A DNA stretch of 64,000 nt, taken from contig CAVVWN010000013.1 in the NCBI GenBank assembly GCA_963752045.1, positions 1 through 64,000 on the forward strand, read 5' to 3'. Positions 38,974 through 47,757 of the stretch are shown here, piece by piece; position 1 is the stretch's first letter; the number at the start of each line of letters is the position of its first letter. Made by a program: the position numbers and the translations under genes. The notes beneath the pieces were generated by a model. It had not been told where the DNA came from. It searched no databases and was given only the letters and a program-made list of their open reading frames with translations. The stretch is from DATKDF01 sp963752045 (GTDB taxonomy: Bacteria; Acidobacteriota; Vicinamibacteria; Vicinamibacterales; SCN-69-37).

Positions 38974-39740
38974 TGATGCCTCCACTCCGGTGCGCGCTTC
39001 GAGAGGAATGCGTCGAGCCCCTCCACCGCATCCGACGTCCGCATCAGGGTGCCCAGATACAGGCGCTCGAGCTTCGGCAGGTCGGTGCGCAGACGATCTT
39101 CGAGGCCCACACGAACGGCGCGGACGGCCAGCCGCAGGCTCGAGGCCGACTTCGACGAGAGATGCGCGCGCGCCCACTCGAGGGCGGCTTCGGCCGGGTC
39201 GCCGTCGGAGATCTCGTTCACGAGTCCCATGGCCTTGGCCTCCTCGGCGAATATCGAGCGGCCCGAGAGACACAGGTCTTCGGCGTGCGCCCGGCCGATG
39301 CGCTCGGGCAGGAGGATCGATGCGGCCGGCGGAAACACGCCCAGGACGATCTCCGGCTGTCCGAACCTGGCTTCCGACGTCGCGAAGATCCGGTGCGAAA
39401 GGCTCACGAGCTCGAGGCCGCCGCCGAGGCACTGGCCGCGAACGGCGCCGAGAACGACGACGCCGCTTTCGAGCACGGCATACATGAGCGACCCGAACCG
39501 CGCCAGCATGCTCGCCACCTGGTCGGGCAGGTGCTCCTCGACGCTGGCCCCGAACGAGAAGTGCGATCCGGCCCCTTCGAGCACGACGGCCTTGAGCGCC
39601 GGCGTGCGTTTCGCGTCCTCGAAGACGCCGACGAGCGCGTCCATGAGCGCCGTGTCGAGGATGTTGCCCTTCTTGCCGCCCATCGTGACGCGCCACCACG
39701 CGCCGCCATCGATCGGGAGCACCGTTACGACTTCGGCCAT
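38970..39740 (-). CDS. dch: Cyclohexa-1,5-diene-1-carbonyl-CoA hydratase
   Basis: A 256-residue crotonase-fold enzyme. Oxyanion-hole segments are HFSFGASVEEHLPDQ and AVRGQCLGGGLELVSLSHRI; then ARFGQPEIVLGVFPPAASIL and a C-terminal LYLGTLMRTSDAVEGLDAFL. It adds water to the diene made by benzoyl-CoA reductase, giving 6-hydroxycyclohex-1-ene-1-carbonyl-CoA. Assignment over other enoyl-CoA hydratases rests on size, the unusual N-terminus and the position directly before bcrC. The ATG at 39740 lies inside the end of the GNAT gene (16-bp overlap). Confidence 0.85.
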   Translation of the reverse strand: MAEVVTVLPIDGGAWWRVTMGGKKGNILDTALMDALVGVFEDAKRTPALKAVVLEGAGSHFSFGASVEEHLPDQVASMLARFGSLMYAVLESGVVVLGAVRGQCLGGGLELVSLSHRIFATSEARFGQPEIVLGVFPPAASILLPERIGRAHAEDLCLSGRSIFAEEAKAMGLVNEISDGDPAEAALEWARAHLSSKSASSLRLAVRAVRVGLEDRLRTDLPKLERLYLGTLMRTSDAVEGLDAFLSKRAPEWRHQ

Positions 39741-40225
39741 CGCGTCTCCTTGCCCGGTTCGGCCGGGTCCCAGGTCTGCTCGAGCTGCACGTAGGGCCCC
39801 CCGGAGAACCCGTTGGTGCGGAAGAACGTCAGCATGGGCACGTTGTTGCGGCGGACCATCGTGCGAATCGTGGCCACGCCGCCCTGCCGCAGCCGGCGAC
39901 ACACGTCGGCCAGCAGATCGCTCGCCACGCCCTGACGCGCCAGGCCCGGGTCGACGCCAATCTCCAGAATCCACCCGCACGGCTCGGATCCGAACTCGAA
40001 GGCACGCACGTCGGCGAGCACGAAACCCGCGAGCGCGCCGTCGCGCTCCGCGACCAGGCCCACGCGCGCCCGATCGGTCGCTGGCCCCAGAAAGTCACGG
40101 AAGACCTGCGTCCAGTAGGACGGCTTCGATTCGCCGGTGTGAAGCGCGTCCAGACGCACGACGGCGTCCAGATCGCGTCTCTGGAGCGGACGAATCGAGA
40201 CGGCCGGCGGCGCGGTTGCGGTCAT
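39725..40225 (-). CDS. GNAT-family N-acetyltransferase inside the benzoyl-CoA operon
   Basis: A 166-residue GNAT between oah and dch. SIRPLQRRDLDAVVRLDALH begins the fold; EIGVDPGLARQGVASDLLAD is the acetyl-CoA loop; NNVPMLTFFRTNGFSGGPYV the C-terminal part. AGAGGAA precedes ATG 40225, 9 bp after the oah stop, and its 3' end overlaps dch by 16 bp, so it is an integral operon member. Only loosely similar to the second GNAT at 33805. Possible jobs: acylation-type control of a CoA ligase, or modification of an aromatic amine as for BadL. Substrate unknown. Confidence 0.82.
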   Translation of the reverse strand: MTATAPPAVSIRPLQRRDLDAVVRLDALHTGESKPSYWTQVFRDFLGPATDRARVGLVAERDGALAGFVLADVRAFEFGSEPCGWILEIGVDPGLARQGVASDLLADVCRRLRQGGVATIRTMVRRNNVPMLTFFRTNGFSGGPYVQLEQTWDPAEPGKETRWPKS

Positions 40226-40234
40226 CGGTTCCTC

Positions 40235-41330
40235 TCAGGACTTCGTGCGCACCTGGGCGATGACTTCCTCGGTGAGCGCGTCGCTCCAGGCGGCACCCTC
40301 AGCCAGCCGCCGGCGCAGCAGCAGGAAGTCGGCCTCGCGGCAGGCCTTGCTGCCTTCGTTGAAGGCGCGGAACCCGGCACGCGCCTCGGTCATCATGTTG
40401 AGCCCCAGCCACGACCGGTTCGTCTCACGGTTGCGATCCCAGTGCTCGAGCTTGTGCTTCCGCACGCTCTCGAGCGTCTTGCGTCAGGCAGCCCGGGAAC
40501 GTGTTCGCGAGCTTCCAGACGAGTCCGTCGACGGCCCGGTCGAGCTCGGAGAGGTCCACCTCGCCCTGCGCCAGCAGCTTCTTCGCCTCGTCGCGATCGG
40601 CCCCGGTCTTCATCTCGCCGAAGACGATCTGGCCGTTCTCGACCCAGCGGTCCGTGACGACGAGCGGGTTCGGGAAGTACTGCCCTCCGACCTTGAGCCC
40701 GGGCACGAGCTTCGTGACGAGGCCGAGCCGCATCGCCTTGTGCGCGCTCCAGTGCTCGCAGAGCGTGCAGCTTTCCATCGCCGCCTCGATGCCGACGAAG
40801 AGCGGCAGGAAGTCGGTGCTGCCGCCGTCGGGGGCCGACCCGTGCCGCGGGCCGGCCTGCCCGAACAGGGCCATGTCCTGCGCGACCGTGAAGTCGCAGG
40901 CCATGCCGATCTCCTGCCCGCCGGCGATGCGCATGCCGTTCACGCGGCAGATCACCGGCTTGTCGCAACCGAGAATGGCGCTGACCATGTCGTTGAAGAG
41001 CCGCATGTACTGCTGGTATTCGCTCGGGCGGCCGGCGTAGTACTCGGCGTACTCCTCGGTGTTGCCGCCGGTGCAGAACGCGCGCGTGCCCGACCCGGTG
41101 AACACCACCGCGACGGCCGCGCGGTCGTTCGACGCGCGGCGCATGCCGAGGATGACGCCCTTGACCATCTCGGTCGTGTAGGAGTTGAGCTGAGCCGGGT
41201 TGTCGAGCGTGATGTGCACCGTGTGCAGGCCCGGCACGGCCGTGCCACCGGGATCCAGGAGCGGCCGCTCCTCGTAGCGAAGGCCGGGTGCGTCGGCTGG
41301 AGTGGTGAGGTTGTGGTCTCTGAACGTCAT
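40235..41330 (-). CDS. oah: 6-oxocyclohex-1-ene-1-carbonyl-CoA hydrolase, frameshifted near the C-terminus
   Basis: Crotonase-fold ring-opening hydrolase (Oah/BamA type), which adds two waters to the 6-oxo intermediate to give 3-hydroxypimeloyl-CoA. Hallmarks: LDNPAQLNSYTTEMVKGVIL, GTRAFCTGGNTEEYAEYYAG, CRVNGMRIAGGQEIGMACDF and QAGPRHGSAPDGGSTDFLPL. Near 40481 the frame changes: the first frame reads TFPGCLTQDARER and ends, while the expected TLESVRKHKLEHWDRNRE and NMMTEARAGFRAFNEG continue in the next frame to TGA at 40235. Dropping one C restores a protein of normal length (about 365). GGAGG before ATG; had stops 5 bp upstream. Confidence 0.85.
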
Positions 41331-41335
41331 GGAAT

Positions 41336-42409
41336 CTACGCCTCCGGAATCAGGACGAGCCGGTTTGCGACGCCGCCGTGGTGCAACTCGGCGAAGACGT
41401 CGTTGATGGTCGACATCGGCCGGCGCTCGATGAACGGCGCGAGCGCGACGCGGCCGGCAAGCACCATGTCGACGATGGCCGGGTAGTGTTCGGGCAGGCA
41501 GCCCCAGTTGCCCTGGGCCACGGCATCAAAGGCCATCAGGTTCGACAAGCGCACCTCGACGGTCTTCGGCGTGTAGCCGACAATCGACAGGTACGCGCCG
41601 TGGGCGAGCAACCCGAATGCCAGCGTCTGCCCAGCCGGCTGCCCCGACGCCTCGAAGATCTTCATCCGCCACGTCGGGATGTTCCGGCTCTCGGCGAACT
41701 TGCGCACCTCTTTTCGCAGCGCCTTCTGGTCGATCGTCGTCGCGTTGATCGTGAAGGCCGCCCCGTGCGGCTTCAGCCGCTCGAGTCGCCCATCGTCGAT
41801 GTCGATGGCGACGACGGCGGCACCGAGCGCGGCCGAAAGCTGAATGCCGAACCCGCCCACGCCGCCCGCGCCGACCCACACGGCGAGGTCGCCTTCGCCA
41901 AGGCTGCTTCGGACCACGGCCTGATACGGCGTCGAGACGGCATCGGCAATCACCGACAAGGCTGCCAGGTCGAGCCCGGCGCCGTTGACGGCCGAATCAG
42001 TCAGATCGGGAACCGGGCACAGGCCGCGCGCCGGCACGCGCACGTGCGAACCAAAGCCTCCGTGGACGTCGCTGCCCGGAAAGATCTGCTTCGGACAGAC
42101 CTGGCCGCGACCGGAGAGACACGCCGGACACTCGCCGCACGGGAGCACGGCCGGCACCACCACAGACCGTCCGCGCCAGCGTTCCGCACCCGGTCCGGTG
42201 TCGACCACGCGCCCGCTGATCTCGTGGCCGAGCGTCAGCGGGAACCCATGCCGGGTCGGCACCCCCTCGTAATAGAAACCCAGATCGGTGTGGCACACGC
42301 CGCACCCGGCCACCTCGACGAGGACTTCGGCGGCGCCGGGGACCTCGTCGCGGGATTCACGAACCATGGGAAGGCCGGGTTCTTTGACGACCCACGACGT
42401 CACTTGCAC
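41336..42409 (-). CDS. had: 6-hydroxycyclohex-1-ene-1-carbonyl-CoA dehydrogenase
   Basis: A 357-residue zinc-dependent medium-chain dehydrogenase. Catalytic-zinc residues in CGVCHTDLGFYYEG and GHEISGRVVDTG; four structural-zinc cysteines in CGECPACLSGRGQVC; NAD site VGAGGVGGFGIQLSAALGAA. It oxidises the Dch product to 6-oxocyclohex-1-ene-1-carbonyl-CoA, the Oah substrate. Choice over a generic alcohol dehydrogenase rests on the operon and on length (family about 365). GTG start at 42409 with GAGGAGG 6 bp before it. First gene of the operon; an inverted repeat lies 62-85 bp upstream. Confidence 0.87.
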   Translation of the reverse strand: MQVTSWVVKEPGLPMVRESRDEVPGAAEVLVEVAGCGVCHTDLGFYYEGVPTRHGFPLTLGHEISGRVVDTGPGAERWRGRSVVVPAVLPCGECPACLSGRGQVCPKQIFPGSDVHGGFGSHVRVPARGLCPVPDLTDSAVNGAGLDLAALSVIADAVSTPYQAVVRSSLGEGDLAVWVGAGGVGGFGIQLSAALGAAVVAIDIDDGRLERLKPHGAAFTINATTIDQKALRKEVRKFAESRNIPTWRMKIFEASGQPAGQTLAFGLLAHGAYLSIVGYTPKTVEVRLSNLMAFDAVAQGNWGCLPEHYPAIVDMVLAGRVALAPFIERRPMSTINDVFAELHHGGVANRLVLIPEA

Positions 42410-42470
42410 GCTAACCTCCTCATGGCACTTGACTTACATCGACCAGCCAGAGCCATGGGGCGGCCCGGCT

Positions 42471-42494
42471 AAATAGGTAAAACAATTCCTATTT
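42471..42494. promoter_or_regulatory. Candidate operator of the benzoyl-CoA operon
   Basis: Perfect inverted repeat AAATAGG-N10-CCTATTT with an AT-rich centre, in otherwise GC-rich sequence, 62-85 bp before the had start. A further GCCTATA follows the right arm, so ATAGG half-sites occur three times. Fits a dimeric repressor or activator site; the regulator is not identified. Confidence 0.5.
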
Positions 42495-42574
42495 GCCTAT
42501 ATACGCCGATGGCGGCTCGAAATCAAGGTACTTGGCGGTACCCCGGCAAACGGGTTCGATGGCCAAAGACAAAG

Positions 42575-42621
42575 CCGGTGCTGTCGCCCGCCACCCTGAC
42601 GTTGGCGGACAACAGCACCGG
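42575..42621 (-). terminator. Hairpin after the TolB-like gene
   Basis: Arms CCGGTGCTGT and ACAGCACCGG match perfectly, with a second inner pairing (CCCGCCA / TTGGCGG); about 55 bp past the stop of the gene at 42676. No U-run. Could end transcription between that gene and had. Confidence 0.5.
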
Positions 42622-42675
42622 CGCACGCGACCACACGAACCGTTGTCGGCCGTCTGCACCGAAACGGAAACGGCT

Positions 42676-44874
42676 CTACCGGGTGAGGTAGGCCAGCAGG
42701 TTCTCGAGCACGGTCACGTCGTAGGTCGGAACGGTTCGTGAGCCGAAGACGACGCGCCGGCCGTCCGGGCTCACGTCGAAGTTGGCGATGTTCGCCACTT
42801 CGTAGGTCGGCAGCGGAACGGTGCCCGTGAAGTTCGCCGAGTCGAGGCCGTCGAAGACTGCCGTTCCGCCTGTGGCCGGGATCCGCATCATCCGCCAGGT
42901 TGGGCCACCGACGCCCTCGATGAACAGCAGAGACTGCCCGTCTGGCGTCCAGCGCAGGATGTCGACCCAGCTGTCCGAGTTTTGGGTGTGGATCTCCCGC
43001 CAGTTGGATCCATCGATGCCGACGGTGATGAGTCGCGATCGAGGGGGACGTACCCCTTCGACCGGCGCGTTGAACGCGAGTGTCTGCCCGTCCGGGCTGA
43101 GCGCCATGCCAACCGTGCCCGACAGTCCTTCTCCTGGGAACGTGATGAGCGGCCGCTCGGCGCCGGTCGCGAGATCGATGGCGACCATGCCGGTCCAGAT
43201 GTTTCGAGTCGCAAACCCGGGAGTCGGCGGATCGAAAGGTACCCGCGAACCCACCAGGGTATAGAGCCACCTGCCGTCGGCCGAGACCAGCGAACCTGCA
43301 CCACGGAGATGATCTGCCGTGTCCTTCGGGAAGAGGCGGACGAGGTTACCAGACGCAAGATCGAGGCGATAGAACGCCGGTCCCTCCGGATCGACGTCGC
43401 CATTCAGGAAGACGATGAGCCCCGAGTCGTCCGGCAGCCAGCGAGGAGACTGCGCCCCAAACCCACCGGGCCGGCGGTAGGTCCGCTCCTCACCCGTGCT
43501 CATGTCGCGGACGATCATGTCCGCCACGTCGCCGCCGCCGCGGCGTATGAACGCCAGCTTGTTGCCGCGCGACCATATGCCGCTCTGCCCGAGGAAGGTC
43601 TGGACGATGGGCGATCCGGCGGAGTTGCGTTCAGCTACCGACTCCACGAAGCCGGCGTACTGCTGTCGGACGCTGTAGAGGTCGCCCGTCACCGACATGT
43701 CGATGGGGCTGCCCTGGAAATCGGCCAGGACCAATCTCGGGTCGCCGTCGGCTGTCCCGGCCCGTGACGCCAACGACCCAGAGCGCTCGGCGTCCGGACT
43801 GCTCGTTGACGAAGAACAGCCGAGAGCCATCAGGCGACCACGTCGGCCGCACGTTCACACCGGCCATCGTGACGAGGGCGTTTTGCTCCCGAGTCACGGT
43901 GTTCAGCGTGTAGATGTACCGGTCCTGGGATCCGGGTCGGTCGGAGATCGAGTACGCCAGCGTCTGTCCATCCGGCGAGAGCTTGAGGCCGTTGATGCCG
44001 GAGACATCGATACCGGGTTCCGCAAACCCTTGGTACTGCTCGAACGATGCCAACTGCTCAATCTCACCGTCGGCGACCGACACGCGCAGCAACTGGGGGC
44101 CAGCGCCAGGCTGCTGGCGCTTGACGAGGATCGACTGGCCGTCCGACGACCATGCGAACGGAACAAGGAATGGCGGCCGCGAAGTGGGACCGATCAGGGT
44201 TCGGGGCTGGGCCCCCGGCTGAGCCGCAACCACGCGAAGGGACCCTGAACCGGGGGGCGAGGTTCTGCCCCTGGTCGACCACGTGTACACGACCTGTCGG
44301 CCGTCGGGCGAAAACACGGGGTTCTCAGCCCACCGTCGTCCAGCAGTCGACGAGTGTCGTCAGCTCACCGCTGGCCATGTCCCGAACCGCCAGCGACCCG
44401 GGCCCTGCAAATCTTCCTGGTGTCCTGGGCACGAGCACGAGGGCCCGCTGCCCGTCGAAGCTGAAGGCTCTCGGGAAGTTGGTGTCGTTCCGAATCAGCC
44501 TCGGTATCAGGCCGGGAGCCTGGGGCGACCCTTCTGCGAGCCGAGCGGACGCTGCCCGGCCGGCCGGCAGGTCGCCATAGGCCCGCGCCACGGCCGCAAA
44601 GGCTTCGCGAGCTTCCGGCATGCCCTGCCGTTCAAGGACCAGCGCGGCACGCAGCTTCGGCCTCAGACGCAAGAGCACGGTCAGTTCCGGCTTCGGCCGC
44701 GACCTGGCGATACAGTTCCAGCGCGCGCCCAAGCGTGCGCACGTTTTCCTCAGCGAGGCGCGCGCGCTCGAACAGATCGCGCGGGCCCTGCTCGGCTCGG
44801 GCCGTCATGACCGCGGCTCCCACGAGCACCAGCGCCAGAAGACGCCGGCCGAGCGGCATTCTCATTGGTTTCAT
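42676..44874 (-). pseudogene. Exported TolB/WD40-like propeller protein with three frameshifts
   Basis: One gene spread over four frames. Start ATG 44874 with GGAGGGAG before it; signal peptide LGRRLLALVLVGAAVMTARA; helical TPR-like part to about 44659; then LRAALVLERQGMPEAREAFA in the next frame to about 44350; then STAGRRWAENPVFSPDGRQV to about 43760; then TADGDPRLVLADFQGS to the stop. The last two parts carry the TolB-type repeats (LSPDGQTLAYSISD, WTPDGQSLLFIEG). Each junction is restored by removing one base. Either decayed or mis-assembled. Confidence 0.7.
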
Positions 44875-44955
44875 CACTGTCTCCCTCCAGGCGGCCGACA
44901 TTGGCTGCTGTGCGGGATTCTGGCGAGAGGCCTGGTCAGGAGCATGGCGATGCCG

Positions 44956-45649
44956 TCAAGGTTTCGCCAAGGTTGCCTCGAACCGGTAGCCGACGCCGCG
45001 GACGCCGACAATGTGGGTCGGCGAATCGGGGTCCGGCTCGATCTTGCGGCGCAGTGACGACAGGTGCGTGTCGACGGTGCGGAGGGTGACGTGGACATCG
45101 GCGCCCCAGACTTCGTCGAGGAACTCGTTCCGCGAGATCACTTCGCCGGGCCTGGACACGAGGAGCGCAAGCAGGTCGAATTCGGTGGGCGTGAGATCGA
45201 CCGGCTCGTCGCCGCGGAAGACGCGGCGCCCGGCCAGGTCCACGTCGACGTCTCCGAACCGGATCCGCTTCGGCATCGGGCCCCGGCCGCCCCGGCGAAG
45301 ACCGACCCTGACGCGTCCGACGAGCTCGCGCAGCGAGAAGGGCTTCGTTACGTAGTCGTCGGCGCCAGCCTCGAAGCCCGTGATCCGGTCCGCCTCCTGT
45401 CCGCGAACCGTCAGCATGATGATCCAGAGGTCTGGCCGCTCCGACCGGAGCGTGCGGCAGACGTCGTAGCCGTTCTGGCCCGGCAGCATCAGATCGAGGA
45501 GCAGAACGTCGGGCGCATACGGCTCGCGCCGTCGCTATCGCCTCCGGGCCGGTGCCGGCCGCATGCACCTCGAACCCCTCGAACTCGAGCTCGTCCTTCA
45601 CGGCCATCACAATCGCCGGCTCATCGTCTGCAATCAGTACGCGTGGCAT
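44956..45649 (-). CDS. OmpR-type response regulator, frameshifted
   Basis: Receiver start MPRVLIADDEPAIVMAVKDE in one frame; after about 45526 the expected PYAPDVLLLDLMLPGQNGYD, with the phospho-acceptor aspartate, is in the next frame and continues through TVRGQEADRITGFEAGADDY, the lysine of TKPFS and a complete winged helix (LTPTEFDLLALLVSRPGEVI, VDTHLSSLRRKIEPDPDSP). Removing one base in the GGCGCGAG context restores one protein. The histidine kinase gene ends 5 bp upstream, so this is its partner. Confidence 0.78.
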
Positions 45650-45654
45650 GGCGT

Positions 45655-47698
45655 TCACCTGCGGCTGGTCCCCGCCGCCGGGCTGATCGGCGCGGCCGCA
45701 TCGGGTGCTGCGCCCGATTCCATGTGCGGGGCGCGTACGGCGATCGGCACCGCGAGGACGAACCTGCTGCCACGTACTCCGTCGCTCTCGACGGTCACGG
45801 TGCCACCGTGCGCCTCGGCGGTCGCCTTCACGAGCGACAGGCCAAGGCCCGTACCGTGCACGTTCGCGTGGTCGCCGCGTCGGCTCCGGAAGAACGGCTC
45901 GAAGATGCGCTCGGCATCGGCCGGCTGGACGCCGACTCCTTGATCGGCAACCGTCACCCGTACGGCTGATCCGTCGCCATCGACCGAGATCGCCACGGAC
46001 GAGCCCTCCGGCGAGTACTTGACGGCGTTGTCGATGAGATTGGTAATGGCATCGAGCATCGACTCCGCATCGATGTCGAGCCGCGGCAGGCCCGGCGCGA
46101 TCGTCACCTCCATCGACATCCGCTTCGCGGCGGCCTGCGGTTGCAGGCGCCTGACGGCATCGCGCACGAGCGCCTCGATCGCGCCCGTCTGAAAACGGTA
46201 CTCTCGCTGTCCGTCCTGGAGCTTCCGGGCCTCGAGCAGCCGGTTGACCAGCCCTTCGAGCCGATCGGTCTCGGCGCCGATCGCCGTCAGATAGCGCTCC
46301 GGCGAGTCTCCGTCGCCCATGCGTCCGCTCGTGATCCGCTCGAGGAGCAGGCGGATGCTGGTGATCGGGCTCTTGAACTCGTGCGTCACGGCCGCCACGA
46401 ACGCCGACTGCAGCGAGGTCAGCGCCATCTCGCGCCTGACGATCCACACGGTCATCAGCAGACCGAACCCGAGCACGACGATGGGCAGGACGACGCGGCC
46501 GTAGTCGAGAACGCGGCGCTGGAACGCCACGGGCGGCGTGAGGTCGGTCACGAGAAGCGACCAGCCTGCCACCGCGGCGAGCGGGTACCTCGTGGCACCA
46601 GCGTCGGCATCGCGGCCCCAGATTGCAGAGGACCGATCGTGAATCGCCAGCCGCACGGGCTCCTGGCCGACAAGCGGAGCCAGGGCCGCCTCGAACGCGG
46701 CATCCGCAGACGAACCGGACACGGCGACGCCATGCCAGCCAGCCGACGGCTCGACCGGACGCGTCCACACGATCAGGAATCGATTCGTACCGGAACCTGC
46801 CATCTCGGCACGATCGCGCGCGCCCGGCGTCTCGGTCATCGCCTGGCGAACGAGCGGCGCCACCTGCGTGGTGGCCTCGAGGCGAACATCGCCCCGGTCG
46901 CCCGCCTCGACGCCTGCCTCAGCGAGCCAGCGGTCGAGCTCGGCTCCGTACGCCCGTCGCTGGTCGAGGCTGAGCCACCATCGCCCGGACTGCAGATTCG
47001 TCCGTGTTTCGGAGAGGAATGGCGCGAAGGCCTTGCGTCCCCCGGGCGTCATCGCCTCGCTCAGGCCGGCGGCGACGATGGCCAGCGGAATCCCAGCCGG
47101 CGAGGAAGCATCAGACCGCGCGAGTCCGTCACGCGACAGCCGTGCGGCGGCGCGCTCGTCGAGGACCTCGACATCCAGAAGCGACTGCTGGAACCGGATC
47201 CACGGTCGAAGCGCAGGGTACACGCGCAGCTGTTCATAGAGGGCCTTCGCCTCGGCGGTGCGCCCCTGGGCCTCGGCAGCCCGGGCTTCCTCTACGAGTG
47301 CTGTCGCTGCCCGCGGAAGGTCCGGCCGCGCCTCACGTGGCGGTCCCGGCTCGCCACCCACGACGATGCGGTCGTCGGAGAACAGGAGTCGGCCGTCGGC
47401 GCCCAACTCGAAGCGGATCGAATCTGATGATGGACGGACGTCGCGCGGGCGGCCCGTCGCGACGCTCGTCAGGCCGCGCACCAGCGGAAAGGTGGTCGAG
47501 AGCGTTCCCGAGCGCCGCATCGACGAGCCCCACGAGCTGCGCTTCCCGGTCGCGCCTCCGGTTCTCGCGCTCGAGGTCGTCAGCGCGGAGGCCGCTGATC
47601 CCGAGCACGGCCAGAGCGACGGCCGGCGTGGCAATGAACAGGCCGAACACCCACCACCACGATCGGCGGACGAGCGCGTGCGGAACCCGAAGGTGCAT
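45655..47698 (-). CDS. Membrane sensor histidine kinase, frameshifted near the N-terminus
   Basis: N-terminus MHLRVPHALVRRSWWWVFGL with the first membrane helix is in one frame; from about 47500 the protein continues in another (SIRFELGADGRLLFSDDRIV and onward). A large periplasmic sensor of about 350 residues follows, then a second helix (VVLPIVVLGFGLLMTVWIV), H-box AAVTHEFKSPITSIRLLLE, N-box LIDNAVKYSPEG and G boxes DQGVGVQPADAERIF and GTGLGLSLVKATAEAHGG. The kinase core is intact. First gene of a kinase-regulator-TolB set. One base change would restore it. Confidence 0.75.
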
Positions 47699-47757
47699 CC
47701 GTGCGGTCTATTGTCGACGGTCCTGCCTGATGAAGCGTCAGGATTCTGTGAAGATTC

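Noticed and set aside
38974..39699. N-terminal extension of bcrC (frame open to 39699)
   Set aside because: Shadow of dch; MTDRPTLTDL at 38973 overlaps the dch stop as expected.
41767..41785. Possible third REP copy (CGGCTTCAGCCG) in had
   Set aside because: Short, lacks the CTCCG flank, and encodes the normal RLERLKPHGA stretch of this enzyme family.
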